Positions 54,976-63,949 of a DNA stretch of 64,000 nt are shown here, piece by piece. Position numbers and translations under genes: made by a program. Numbering within the stretch: the stretch's first letter is position 1; each line of letters begins with the position of its first letter. The stretch covers positions 642,118 to 706,117 of the forward strand of contig CAWITA010000016.1 in NCBI GenBank assembly GCA_963838835.1, in the 5' to 3' direction. The stretch is from Bog-473 sp963838835. Its GTDB lineage: Bacteria; Actinomycetota; Acidimicrobiia; Acidimicrobiales; RAAP-2. The notes beneath the pieces were generated by a model that did no database searches, was not told the DNA's origin, and saw nothing but the letters and a program-made list of their open reading frames with translations.

Positions 54976-57567
54976 ATGCGCGCCGTGATCGAACACGGGT
55001 TCGGTGTGGCGCAGTACCGGATCCGCTGCACCTTCGGGCGCCGCTGGGCCGGCTACCTCTCGCTGGTCCTGCTGGTCGGGCTCGTGGGTGGCCTCGGTCT
55101 CGGCAGCCTCGCCGCGGCACGGCGCACGCAGTCGTCCTTTTCGACCTTCCTCGCCGGGACCAATCCCTCCGATCTGCTGGTGTCGGTGTACAGCGGAAAC
55201 TTGGGGGGCTCGAGCAACCCCAATTACAACCCACGCCTCACGCAGGCCATCGCACGGCTTCCCGGCGTCCTCCACGTCGCACCCGGACTCGAACTGACCG
55301 GTGCGCCGCTCACCTCCGACGGTTCGCCGAGGCTGAGGGTCGCTGGCCTCGCCTACCCCGTGGCCAGCGTCAACGGCCTCTTCTACACCCAGGACCGCAT
55401 GGCGGTCACCGAGGGCCGCATGGCGTCCCCGCAGCGGCCCGACGAGATCGTGGTGGCGCCGGTGGTGGCCAAGCTCCTGGGGTTCCACGTGGGCCAGGTG
55501 ATCCCCTTCGGGTTCTACTCCAACAGGCAACAGGGTCTGCCGGGCTTCGGCACCAAGGCCGTCCCGCCGGCGATGCGTGTCAACCTGAGGCTGGTCGGCC
55601 TGGCGTCCTTGAACTCGGAAATCGTGGAGGACGACGTCGACGTCCTTCCGACCTTCATCCCCCTCACACCCGCGTTCACGACGGAGCTCCTGGCCCACAA
55701 GGGCGAGTCGTTCACCGGGGCCCTGACCTTCGGGATCCAAACCCGCGGTGGGACCGCCGGGGTTCCTGCGGTTGAGCGCGAGGTGGCGCATCTGATCCCG
55801 CCGGGCGTGATCTCCAGCGACCACCTGCTGGCGCCGGTCGTGGACAAGGCCGATCGCTCGCTCAAGCCGATCTCCATCGCGCTCGGGGTGTTCGGAGGCG
55901 TTGCCCTCCTGGCTGCGCTGCTCATCGCGGGCCAATTGATCGTGCGCCGACTCCGTGCGGAGGGCGATGACGTCACGGTCCTGCGGGCGTTGGGTGCAGG
56001 GCCGGCCGATACGATCCTCGACGGTTTGATCGGCCTCGAAGCCGCGATCCTTCTCGGAACGCTGCTGGCCGGCGCACTCGCGGTGGCGCTGTCGCCGCTC
56101 GCGCCCCTGGGACCCGTGCGTTCGGTCTATCCCGCCCGCGGCATCGCCTTCGACTGGACGGTGCTGGGGTTCGGCATGCTGGTCATGGTGGTGTTGCTGA
56201 GTACCGTGGCCATCCTGCTGGCCTACGCGGCAGCCGCACATCGCGTCGCGCTGCGGCCCCGTGTCCAATCGACCACGGGTGCGCAGGTGGTGGCCGCGGT
56301 GGCGCGGGCGGGCCTGTCTGCCCCCGGGGTGGTCGGGGTGCGAATGGCCCTGCAGCCGGGCCAGGGACGCTCCGCCGTGCCCGTCCGCTCCATGCTGCTC
56401 GGATCGTCCCTGGCCGTCGCCCTCGTGGTGACCACGCTGACCTTCGGGAACAGCCTGCAGACCCTGGTCTCGACCCCCTCTTTGTACGGGTGGAACTGGA
56501 CCTACATCCTCAACCCGGTGGGAGAGGGCGGGGGCAACGTCCCCCAGGTTGCGCTCTCGATGCTGAAACGCGACAAGGACGTGGCGGCCTACGCGGGGAT
56601 CTCCTACAACGACATGGAGATGGACGGACAGGAAGTGCCCTTCCTCATCGGCAACGAGAACGCCCCTGTCGCCCCCCCCATCCTCACCGGCCACAGCGTC
56701 GACGGCGCCCATCAGGTCGTCCTCGGCGCGGCGACGATGGCACAGCTCCACAAGCGCCTCGGCCAGCACATCACCGTCTCCTACGGAGCGCCGGCGAACG
56801 CGCCGATCTACCTGCCCCCCACCCGGCTCCTCATCGTCGGCACCGCCACCTTCCCGGCCATCGGCTTTGCCAGCACCGTCTCCGACCACACGTCCATGGG
56901 GACTGGGGCGCTCTTGGCCCTCCAGGTGCTTCCCAAGCCGTTCGCGGCGGCGTTCAACAGTGGCCCGAACCCGGCTCTCGACGGGCCCAACCTCGCGCTG
57001 ATCCGCATGCGGCCCGGTGTATCGGCGACGGTGGCGCTCGCCAACCTCCAGCGCATCGCCGTCGCGTCGGACCGGGTCTACGCCTCGGTGGAGGGGGGCG
57101 CAGGCGGCAACAGCATGGTCGTCCAGGGTGTCCAACGCCCCGCCGAGATCGTGAACTACAAGACGATCGGCCTCACACCCACACTCCTGGTCTCCGGGCT
57201 CGCGCTGGGCGCCGTCGTGGCTCTCGCCCTGACGCTGATCGCTTCGGTCCGCCAGCGTCGCCGGGACCTTGCGCTCCTGAAGACGATCGGGTTCGTCCGC
57301 GGACAGCTGGCCGCTGCCGTGGCCTGGCAGGCGACGGTCGCCGCGGTCGTGGGGATCGCGGTGGGCGTCCCGCTCGGGGTCATCGCGGGCCGGTGGATGT
57401 GGGACCTCTTCGCGGATCAGATCTACGCCGTGCCCTACCCGACGGTGTCGGTGCTGTCGATCTTTCTGGTTGCGCTCGGCACGCTCGTGCTGGCCAACGT
57501 CGTCGCGGCGGTGCCGGCCCGGACCGCGGCACGCACGCCGACGGCGGTCATGCTCCGGGCGGAGTAG
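54976..57567 (+). CDS. FtsX-type ABC transporter permease (863 aa)
   Basis: This large permease has one helix near the N-terminus (YLSLVLLVGLVGGLGLGSLA) and a roughly 250-residue extracellular MacB-like domain. A first FtsX core follows (SIALGVFGGVALLAALLIAG, RALGAGPADTILDGLIGLEA), then a second large extracellular part and a second FtsX core (GLALGAVVALALTLIASVRQ, RRRDLALLKTIGFVRGQLAA, ending PTAVMLRAE). The two-core layout is that of the 800-900-residue permeases that work with LolD/MacB-type ATPases, such as the one at 50809. It may move lipids, peptides or transduce a mechanical signal. The divergent LuxR-type regulator gene is 150 bp away. Confidence 0.9.
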   Translation: MRAVIEHGFGVAQYRIRCTFGRRWAGYLSLVLLVGLVGGLGLGSLAAARRTQSSFSTFLAGTNPSDLLVSVYSGNLGGSSNPNYNPRLTQAIARLPGVLHVAPGLELTGAPLTSDGSPRLRVAGLAYPVASVNGLFYTQDRMAVTEGRMASPQRPDEIVVAPVVAKLLGFHVGQVIPFGFYSNRQQGLPGFGTKAVPPAMRVNLRLVGLASLNSEIVEDDVDVLPTFIPLTPAFTTELLAHKGESFTGALTFGIQTRGGTAGVPAVEREVAHLIPPGVISSDHLLAPVVDKADRSLKPISIALGVFGGVALLAALLIAGQLIVRRLRAEGDDVTVLRALGAGPADTILDGLIGLEAAILLGTLLAGALAVALSPLAPLGPVRSVYPARGIAFDWTVLGFGMLVMVVLLSTVAILLAYAAAAHRVALRPRVQSTTGAQVVAAVARAGLSAPGVVGVRMALQPGQGRSAVPVRSMLLGSSLAVALVVTTLTFGNSLQTLVSTPSLYGWNWTYILNPVGEGGGNVPQVALSMLKRDKDVAAYAGISYNDMEMDGQEVPFLIGNENAPVAPPILTGHSVDGAHQVVLGAATMAQLHKRLGQHITVSYGAPANAPIYLPPTRLLIVGTATFPAIGFASTVSDHTSMGTGALLALQVLPKPFAAAFNSGPNPALDGPNLALIRMRPGVSATVALANLQRIAVASDRVYASVEGGAGGNSMVVQGVQRPAEIVNYKTIGLTPTLLVSGLALGAVVALALTLIASVRQRRRDLALLKTIGFVRGQLAAAVAWQATVAAVVGIAVGVPLGVIAGRWMWDLFADQIYAVPYPTVSVLSIFLVALGTLVLANVVAAVPARTAARTPTAVMLRAE

Positions 57568-57571
57568 GGGA

Positions 57572-57589
57572 CAGGGCGAGTGCGCCCTG
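57572..57589. terminator. Hairpin between convergent genes (possible bidirectional terminator)
   Basis: CAGGGCG and CGCCCTG form a perfect 7-bp stem with an AGTG loop in the 24-bp gap between two convergent genes. There is no T-tract, but the position and stability fit a terminator in GC-rich DNA. Confidence 0.4.
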
Positions 57590-57591
57590 GT

Positions 57592-58368
57592 TCACCTCGC
57601 GCCCTGCGTGGGGGTGACCGCCGCCTTCAAGTCCCGCAGCGCCGCGTCGAGCTCGGCTGACCGGTTCCGCCGGGCGGCATCGGCGGCGGCCAGCTGGTCC
57701 CCGGTGGGATGCCCGCCGCCGGAACGCAAGAGGTAATCGGCCTCCACCGCGAACGCGAGGCCGCGCAGGCCCTCTGCACACCGAGTGCAGAGGGCGCGGC
57801 TCACCTCGTCGGGAGCGGAGGCTGCCGCTCGTTCGAGCGCCGCCACCGCCTCGTCGACCTGCACGCCGACGTCAGCTCGGTGTTGGGGATCGTCGGCGGG
57901 TGTCAAGGATGCCACGAGCTCCCGGGCGAGCTCAGCTGCCGTCACCGCGGGCAGCATCGAGCGCCGCCATTGGGCCGCACGCGCCTGTCTGCGGTTGCGC
58001 GCGATCAGGTAGCCCACGAGGATCGCCGCCAGGGCGATGGCCACAGCCAGGAGGACCCAGCCCACGACCTTCGAGCTCGACGAAGTCTTCGCGACAGTTG
58101 TCGTCGTGGTCGTCGTGCTGGTGGTGGACGGATGCGCTCGGGTCGTCGTCGTCGTCGGCAGCGTCGTCGTGGTGGTCGGTGTGGTGGTCGTCGTGGCGGG
58201 CAGCGTGGTGGTTGTGGTGGTCGGCGCCGTGGTCGTCGTGACCGGGGCCGTCGTGGTGGTCGTGTCCTGCGCCGCCGCACTCGCACCAATGAGGAGGCCG
58301 AGGATGAGTGGCGTCGCGGCCAACGCGCCCAGGATCGTCCCGGCCAGCCTGAAGGCCCTCGAGTGCAT
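57592..58368 (-). CDS. Exported/membrane protein with long Thr-rich segment
   Basis: The protein is 258 residues: a signal sequence (MHSRAFRLAGTILGALAATP, then ILGLLIGASAAAQ), a 75-residue almost pure Thr/Pro/Ala stretch and a membrane helix (VVGWVLLAVAIALAAILVGY). The 150-residue cytoplasmic part is basic then helical (RRSMLPAVTAAELARELVAS, ALERAAASAPDEVSRALCTR). The Thr-rich part is presumably outside the membrane and could be O-glycosylated. The complementary strand reads as a Val-rich open frame, which is only its shadow. Function is unknown. Confidence 0.65.
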   Translation of the reverse strand: MHSRAFRLAGTILGALAATPLILGLLIGASAAAQDTTTTTAPVTTTTAPTTTTTTLPATTTTTPTTTTTLPTTTTTRAHPSTTSTTTTTTTVAKTSSSSKVVGWVLLAVAIALAAILVGYLIARNRRQARAAQWRRSMLPAVTAAELARELVASLTPADDPQHRADVGVQVDEAVAALERAAASAPDEVSRALCTRCAEGLRGLAFAVEADYLLRSGGGHPTGDQLAAADAARRNRSAELDAALRDLKAAVTPTQGAR

Positions 58369-58568
58369 TGGGCACAGCCTACGGTCGCCGCCCGCCGCCC
58401 AATGAGACCCTGGGCGCTTCAGGCTCGTTCCGACCGCTCCATGCGTGCGAGGCTCCTTCCGACTGCTCACCTTCAGCGGAACCGGCCGAGACAGTCCTAG
58501 GTTTGCCCCGTGCGACGAGCCTGGGGTCCAGGCGCGGGTCCTCTTTACACGGCGATTGAATCGGCGCC

Positions 58569-59930
58569 GTGACGAGCCCCCGCCAACGCGCCCGAGAGAC
58601 GGCAAGTGACGGTGATGTTCACCGACCTGGCCGGGTCCACCGAACTGGTGTCCACGCTCGATCCCGAGGACTGGCACGACGTCCTCAATGCCTACCAGCA
58701 CCGCGTCGCGACGATCGTCACTGCGCACCGTGGCGTGATCGCCCTGTTCCAAGGTAACGGGGCCGTTGCGTATTTCGGCTATCCCGAGGCACAGGAATCG
58801 GCGAGCCGCGATGCCCTCGAGGCGGGTTTGGCCATCATTGAGGATTTGGCGTGGCTCGGTCGTGAGCTCTCTGCCGAGCCGGGCATCGACGACCTGCAGG
58901 CGCGGGCGGGAATTCACACGGGCGAGGTGCTGGTCGCCGCCACTACCGCCGGGGGCCAAGAACGCCTGCCCGATGTCTGGGGGCAGGTCCCCAACATGGC
59001 GGCCCGCCTGCAGGCGGCAGGGGCGCCGGGCCACATCGTGATCAGCGGCGACACGGCCGATCTGGTGACAGGTTTCTTCGAGTTGGAATGGCTCGGCCTG
59101 CTGAGCTGAAAGGCATCGCCCAACCGATCGCGGCCTGCCGCGTCCTGCAGCGTGGCCGCGCTCGGCACCGACTGGAAGCCCGGCCCCTGACGGGGTTCCT
59201 GCCACGCCACGAAGCCGCGGCGTGGCTCGAGGCACACTGGAGTCAGGTCGCGGGCGGCCCAGGGCGGCCTCCTCCTCGTGTCGGGAGAGCCGGGAATCGG
59301 CAAGTCGCGCCTGCTGCTCGAATTCAGCCCGGGGTGGCGTCGCATGGATTCGCCGTTGCGACCATCCTGTGCAGCCGGCGCGGCTTTCTCAGCCCGCTAC
59401 GGCCCTTCGGAGAGGCGATGGGTCGGGTTCCCGCCACGCCACAAGAGGCTGTCGCTTGGGTCGAGGACGTGACGCGCTCGACACGGGTCCATCTCGTGGT
59501 GGAGGACGCGCATTGGGCGGATCCCAGCACCTTGGAGGCGATGCACGCCATTGGACGCGGTGACTCACCCGTTCTCGTGGCCATGAGCGCGCGATCCGAG
59601 ATGGACGACCCGCATGTGCAACCCGACGCGCAGCTCACATTGGACCGGCTGAACACCGACGAGGCGCACCGGCTGCTCGAGCAGCTTCCTGAGACGGCAC
59701 GCTTGAGCGGGGACGAGCGTGAGGCATTGGTGCGACGAGCTGACGGTGTACCCCTCTTCCTCGAGGAGCTGGCCCGCGCCATGGCCGATGGCTCGGAGGT
59801 CGACGGATGCGTTTTGCCGACAACCCTCTTGGAAGTGATCACCGCTCGCCTCGACCGCGTGAGCGTGGCGAAGCGCGTCGCGCAGGCCGCCGCCGTGCCC
59901 CGGAGGTGCTCGATGAGTCATGCCCTGCCA
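58569..59930 (+). pseudogene. AcyC-type class III cyclase plus AAA ATPase, frameshifted and truncated
   Basis: The N-terminus matches large actinobacterial cyclase-ATPase proteins: after removing one C near 58578 it reads VTSPANAPERRQVTVMFTDL. The cyclase core has LFQGNGAVAYFGYPEAQESA, ARAGIHTGEVLVA and VWGQVPNMAARLQAAGAPGH. After a shift near 59100 it continues AELKGIAQPIAACRVL, then SGEPGIGKSRLLLEF (Walker A, another frame), HLVVEDAHWADPSTLEAMHA (Walker B) and DGVPLFLEELARAM. Family members run to 1000 residues or more with TPR repeats, whereas this one degrades after about 450. The remaining 200 bp before the next gene show no domain. Confidence 0.72.
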
Positions 59931-60139
59931 CATTCGGGTCGTCGCCTCGTAGTCAGCAAGCAGTTGGCCCACCTATGTCCGCACAACTTCATCGAACCGG
60001 GAGCCCGCGGCCGGTGGACGCGTGCACGGTCGGCGAGGGACGAGCCGAGTACCTTTATCAGCAGCTCGTGCCCTGGCCGACGCGTACCCCTCGACTCGCA
60101 GGCCCGCGGTACCCTCGTCGTGAGCGACCGGAGGATCAC

Positions 60140-61009
60140 ATGCACGTCGACATCCATGTGCCACGTTTCACCTGGCCCGGCGGGCCCGGGGCCATCGGCC
60201 CGACGTTCGCTTCCCTGGCCCAGACAGCCGAGGCAATCGGGGTGCGGACACTCTCCGTGATGGACCACTGGTTCCAGATGGACATGATGTGGCCGGCCGA
60301 GGAACCGATGCTCGAGGGGTACACCACACTGTCCTTTGCCGCGGCCAAGACGGAGCGCCTGCGGTTCCGCCTCCTCGTAGGCGGCGTGACGTACCGCTAT
60401 CCGGGATTGCTGGCCAAGACCGTGACCACGCTCGACGTCCTGTCGGGTGGCCGGGCTGAGCTCGGGCTGGGAGCCGCCTGGTACGAGCGGGAGCATCGCG
60501 GGCTCGGCGTCCCCTTTCCGCCCCTAAAGGAGCGGTACGAACGACTCGAAGAAACGCTCCAGATCTGCTTCCAGATGTGGAGCGACGACAACGGGCCCTA
60601 TGTGGGCAGGCACTTCCAGTTGGCCGAGACCCTTTGTTCGCCGCCGCCCGTCAGCTCGCCCCGGCCGCGGGTCTTGATCGGCGGGGGCGGGGAGCGCAAG
60701 ACGCTGCGGATCGTCGCGACCTACGCAGACGCGTGCAACATCATCGGCAATGCGGAGATCGTCGCTCACAAGGTGGATGTGCTCCGTGGCCATTGCGATC
60801 TTGTCGGCCGCGACCCGGCCGAGATCGAGGTGACGGCGCTGATCATGGTTGCCGAGGACGCCGCTCCCGATGGCATCTTGCAGGAGGCGGAAGCCTTCGC
60901 AGCGGTCGGCACCGACGCGATTGTCATTCGCTCGACGGGCCCAGAGCCGTCGCGGTGGCTCGAGGAGACGTGGGCACCCGTGATGCCGAAGCTGGCCGAG
61001 ATCGCATAG
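60140..61009 (+). CDS. LLM-class F420-dependent oxidoreductase
   Basis: This 289-residue luciferase-fold enzyme is a paralogue of the one at 43621. It has RTLSVMDHWFQMDMMWPAEE, RFRLLVGGVTYRYPGLLAKT, TLDVLSGGRAELGLGAAWYE and RVLIGGGGERKTLRIVATYA. The start MHVDIHVPRFTWPGGPGAIG follows a clean GGAGGATC site. F420 dependence is expected from the family. It stands between the broken cyclase gene and tRNA-Lys, with no operon partner. Confidence 0.87.
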   Translation: MHVDIHVPRFTWPGGPGAIGPTFASLAQTAEAIGVRTLSVMDHWFQMDMMWPAEEPMLEGYTTLSFAAAKTERLRFRLLVGGVTYRYPGLLAKTVTTLDVLSGGRAELGLGAAWYEREHRGLGVPFPPLKERYERLEETLQICFQMWSDDNGPYVGRHFQLAETLCSPPPVSSPRPRVLIGGGGERKTLRIVATYADACNIIGNAEIVAHKVDVLRGHCDLVGRDPAEIEVTALIMVAEDAAPDGILQEAEAFAAVGTDAIVIRSTGPEPSRWLEETWAPVMPKLAEIA

Positions 61010-61041
61010 GCACTCACGGCTGGTCCGTTATCTTGCAGTCC

Positions 61042-61114
61042 GGGCCGCTAGCTCATCCGGAAGAGCAGGGGACTTTTAATCCCAAGGTGCCGGGATCGAG
61101 ACCCGGGCGGCCCA
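61042..61114 (+). tRNA. tRNA-Lys (anticodon TTT)
   Basis: The acceptor stem GGGCCGC pairs with GCGGCCC, and the discriminator is A. The D-arm is AGCTC...GAGC. The anticodon loop ACTTTTAATC carries TTT. The T-arm CCGGGATCGAGACCCGG is canonical. CCA is not encoded. Integrase debris begins directly downstream. Confidence 0.93.
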
Positions 61115-61123
61115 CCCACAAAA

Positions 61124-61320
61124 TGCGAGGCCAGCGAACGCTTACTGGCGACGACCTTCGAGTGGCAATGCCCTCAATGAGCGCTCGCCGGGGCGAGCTA
61201 TACGCGCTGCGATGGTCCGACGTCGACTTCGGCGACAGGACAGTGCTCATAGCCCGTTCCCTGGTCGAGGGCCGGGGATCGGACTCGTCGTCACCGGTCA
61301 CAGATACTCCAGAACGGTGA
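61124..61320 (+). pseudogene. Tyrosine-recombinase remnant next to tRNA-Lys
   Basis: The frame LTGDDLRVAM followed by SARRGELYALRWSDVDFGDR and TVLIARSLVEGRGSD is the Arg-I region of an integrase catalytic domain (compare GARAGEVCALRWADVD in the intact integrase of this window). No N-terminal domain, His/Arg motif or Tyr can be seen. A deleted integrative element probably used the tRNA-Lys gene. The next 250 bp to the kinase-like gene hold nothing I can identify. Confidence 0.6.
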
Positions 61321-61568
61321 ACACCACGTCAGCCTGTGGCGTGCCAGCAAAGCCCTGCTCATCGGTGCCCCGGCCCTCGGTGCCAGTGGGTTTCTGCGCC
61401 GGGCCGTCTTCCCGTCCCGCACGGTGACCGGTCATTCCACCATCTTCCGTTACCGGTCGGCCGGAGGACATCACGTGTGAGCCAACGTGTCGCGCTCTTT
61501 CACGCCCTGTCCTCGACCGACAAAGCGGCCCTTCGAACGTGCTGCGTGAAGGCTGACACTGAATATGG

Positions 61569-62459
61569 CTACGAAGACTGCTTCCGCCGGAGCGGCGGCG
61601 GCGCGGGATGGCGCCGGCCGGCTGGAGTCCGGATGCGCAGGGCCGCCGGGAGCGACTCGAATCGGAGCGGTGGCTCGAGCCTCATGGCCTCGCCGTCCAA
61701 TCCAACGTCGATCGTGGCCCCGGAATCGATCTCGAAGCGAACGGTGGTCCATTCCCGCAAGCGGGCCAACGACGGTCCGTCAGGCACCACCACCACGCCG
61801 AGCGTCCCCCCGTCCATCGTCCCCCGGGTGCCCTGAGCGGCGAGCGGGTCGAGTTGGTAGCGGTTGTTGGACACCAAGACGAGCTGAGCCCTCTCGTATT
61901 CCGTTCCCTCCGGGTCGCTGAAGCGCAGGTCGAAGGGCACTGCGCCGGGGCCGAGCAGGTCGGGCAGCATCTCGATGACGGTGCGCAGCTTGGCATCGCG
62001 GTACTCGGGCGACTGAACGACCTTGCCGTAGAAGCCGATCGACGCGTTGTTCACGAAGACCCGACCGTTGACCTGGGCTAGGTCGATGCGGCGCTCGGAA
62101 CCGTCGTGGAAGGCGTCGAGGGCACCGATCACGTCCTCCCGGTCGACGCCGATGTCGAGTGCGAAGTGGTTGCGCGTGCCGGCCGGTATGCAGACGTACG
62201 GGATGTCGTGCCTGGAGGCGACGCCGGCCACGATCGCTTGGGAACCGTCGCCGCCGGCCATGCCGATGACGTCGGCGCCCGACGACACGGCGGCGGCGGC
62301 CAGTGACGCCAGGTCGTCGCCCTCATTCATCACGACCGGCTCGATCCCGCGGGCGCGGCACCGAGCGACGAGGTCGTAACGCTGGGCCTTCCCGCCGCCG
62401 GACCTCGGGTTGACGAAGAGGACCGGGCGCACCTGCCCGGTGCTCGCTGAATCCGTCAT
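61569..62459 (-). CDS. Diacylglycerol-kinase catalytic-domain (YegS/DgkB-like) lipid kinase
   Basis: This protein of about 296 residues starts MTDSASTGQVRPVLFVNPRS behind GAGGGAGG. The nucleotide-binding motif is NPRSGGGKAQRY and the glycine-rich catalytic motif VIGMAGGDGSQAIVAGVA, followed by VCIPAGTRNHFALDIGV. The C-terminal beta-sandwich has NNASIGFYGKVVQSPEYRDA, DGGTLGVVVVPDG and the final GLDGEAMRLEPPLRF. Relatives phosphorylate diacylglycerol or other lipids, or act as phosphatidylinositol synthase-linked kinases. It is divergent from the DUF308 gene, and the spacer contains tandem repeats, so the two may be co-regulated. Confidence 0.87.
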   Translation of the reverse strand: MTDSASTGQVRPVLFVNPRSGGGKAQRYDLVARCRARGIEPVVMNEGDDLASLAAAAVSSGADVIGMAGGDGSQAIVAGVASRHDIPYVCIPAGTRNHFALDIGVDREDVIGALDAFHDGSERRIDLAQVNGRVFVNNASIGFYGKVVQSPEYRDAKLRTVIEMLPDLLGPGAVPFDLRFSDPEGTEYERAQLVLVSNNRYQLDPLAAQGTRGTMDGGTLGVVVVPDGPSLARLREWTTVRFEIDSGATIDVGLDGEAMRLEPPLRFESLPAALRIRTPAGRRHPAPPPLRRKQSS

Positions 62460-62494
62460 CTCGCCCCTCCCTCTCGCGACGTCGGCTGGACCAC

Positions 62495-62538
62495 TTGACA
62501 CTCTATCATCGATTCTGTAATCTATCATCAGTTCTGTG
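62495..62538 (+). promoter_or_regulatory. Sigma70-like promoter overlapped by an 18-bp tandem direct repeat
   Basis: TTGACA (62495-62500), a 17-bp spacer and TAATCT (62518-62523) form a good promoter towards the DUF308 gene. TCTATCATCGATTCTGTA (62502-62519) and TCTATCATCAGTTCTGTG (62521-62538) are direct repeats with a 19-bp period covering the spacer, the -10 element and the likely start site. A repressor binding them would block transcription of one or both divergent genes. The local base composition is strikingly AT-rich. Confidence 0.6.
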
Positions 62539-62593
62539 GTACCGTAACAATAACTGGTCTCCACAGCTACCAGAACCACCGAAAGGAGCTGTC

Positions 62594-63178
62594 ATGTTGA
62601 AGTCATTGAGTACATCCCTCATAGTCCGGGGCCTTCTGGCTGTCGCCGTCGGCATCGTGGCGTTGGCGTGGCCGGGGGTCACCGTCCTGGCGCTGGTCAT
62701 TCTGTTCGCCATCTACGCGTTCATCGCCGCCGGCATGGAGGCCGTCAAGGCCTTCAGCAGCGAAAGGGCCGGTCCCGTGATGGGTCATCTGCTGCTCGGT
62801 CTGGTCGATGTCGGCGCCGGGGTGATCGCCCTGGCCTGGCCGGGGCCAACCGCGCTGGTGCTGGTGTTGCTCGTCGGCGCGTGGGCGATGGTGGCCGGTC
62901 TGGTCGAGATCTACGCCGGCCTCGAAGTCGGTGAGTCAGCCGGAACCCGCGCCCTCTTCTTCGTGAGCGGGCTGATCTCAATCGCCTTCGGGATCGTCCT
63001 CTTCGCCCGTCCCGGCGTCGGCGCGGTGACCCTGGCCTTGCTGTTCGGCCTGTTCAACCTGGTCTACGGGTTCTGGGCGCTCATCGAGGGCATCAACCTG
63101 CGCCGGGCCCACCGCACAGTGGACTCGTTGGTCGACGAGCAGCCCCGGCAGCGCGACAAGCTAGCGTCAGTTATGTAG
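62594..63178 (+). CDS. DUF308 / HdeD-family membrane protein
   Basis: This 194-residue membrane protein has six predicted helices in three repeated pairs, each with an AWPG/ARPG turn: VGIVALAWPGVTVLALVILF, AGVIALAWPGPTALVLVLLV and FGIVLFARPGVGAVTLALLF. It is typical of DUF308 proteins related to E. coli HdeD (acid resistance). The ATG at MLKSLSTSLIVRG has GAAAGGAG upstream. A strong-looking promoter with tandem repeats precedes it, and a TetR-type regulator gene follows 112 bp downstream, so regulation by that protein is likely. Confidence 0.88.
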   Translation: MLKSLSTSLIVRGLLAVAVGIVALAWPGVTVLALVILFAIYAFIAAGMEAVKAFSSERAGPVMGHLLLGLVDVGAGVIALAWPGPTALVLVLLVGAWAMVAGLVEIYAGLEVGESAGTRALFFVSGLISIAFGIVLFARPGVGAVTLALLFGLFNLVYGFWALIEGINLRRAHRTVDSLVDEQPRQRDKLASVM

Positions 63179-63199
63179 TGATCCCTCAGTAGTGATCGG

Positions 63200-63259
63200 G
63201 GTTCCCACCCTGGCGGATCCGCCCGAGTTTCGGCCGAGCGGAACCGCCGGGGTGAAACC
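63200..63259. promoter_or_regulatory. Palindromic region before the TetR-type gene
   Basis: GGCGGATCCGCC (63212-63223) is a perfect 12-bp palindrome. It lies inside a larger imperfect inverted repeat, GGTTCCCACCCTGGCGG (63200-63216) against CCGCCGGGGTGAAACC (63244-63259). This could be an autoregulatory operator or the terminator of the DUF308 gene. Confidence 0.4.
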
Positions 63260-63289
63260 CGTCTATGACGTCGAGAGAAGGAGATTGAT

Positions 63290-63940
63290 GTGAGCTCGGT
63301 ATCCGCGAGCACAAACGGGGGCCCGACCCGGCTGGACCGGCGCAAGGCCCGGACCCGGCAGGCACTGATTGACGCGGCGGTCCGATTGATCGCAGAAGGG
63401 CGCGGGGAACGGGCCAGCATCCAAGAGATCACCGAGGAAGCCGACATCGGCTTCGGGTCGTTCTACAACCACTTCGAGAGCAAGGACCAGCTGTTCGAGA
63501 CCGCGTCGAGCGAGGTCCTCGAGCGCTGGGGTCGCATGATCGACGGGGCCACCGCCGGCATCACCGACCCGGCGGAGGTCTTCTCGATATCGCTGCGGCT
63601 GTCCGCCTGCCTCAGCTGGACCCATCCCGAAGTGGCCCGGTTCATCACCGGCGCCGGCCTCGACCTCCTGGACGCTCCGGGCGGCCTGGCCCCCCGCGCC
63701 CTGCGGGACATCGAGGCCGGGCACGCCGCGGGTCAGTTCAGCGTGGCTGACCCCGAGGTCGCTCTCAGCGCCGTCGCGGGTGGCCTCATCGGGTTGCTGC
63801 GCCTTCACCAGCGGCAGCCCGAACGCGAGGAGAGCTCGGTCGATGAGCTCGCCGAAGCCTGCCTCCGCCTGCTCGGCTTGCCCGCCGCCAAGGCCAGACG
63901 CGTGGCCCGGCTGCCGCTGCCCGCCACCGATCCCTGGTGA
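63290..63940 (+). CDS. TetR-family transcriptional regulator
   Basis: This 216-residue regulator has an N-terminal helix-turn-helix: RKARTRQALIDAAVRLIAEG, ASIQEITEEADIGFGSFYNH and FESKDQLFETAS. The ligand-binding C-terminal part (EVARFITGAGLDLLDAPGGL, ALSAVAGGLIGLLRLHQRQP) resembles the group often annotated as AcrR/TetR_C. It probably represses itself and the DUF308 gene upstream. The GTG start is preceded by AGAAGGAG. Confidence 0.9.
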   Translation: MSSVSASTNGGPTRLDRRKARTRQALIDAAVRLIAEGRGERASIQEITEEADIGFGSFYNHFESKDQLFETASSEVLERWGRMIDGATAGITDPAEVFSISLRLSACLSWTHPEVARFITGAGLDLLDAPGGLAPRALRDIEAGHAAGQFSVADPEVALSAVAGGLIGLLRLHQRQPEREESSVDELAEACLRLLGLPAAKARRVARLPLPATDPW

Positions 63941-63949
63941 TCATGTCCC

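Noticed and set aside
54691..57135. 814-codon minus-strand frame opposite the permease
   Set aside because: Antisense shadow; it reads as repetitive His/Arg/Gly sequence and ends inside a true regulator gene in another frame.
58037..58405. Val-rich plus-strand frame suggesting a hydrophobic protein
   Set aside because: It is the complement of the Thr-rich tract of the minus-strand gene, which has a signal peptide and membrane helix.
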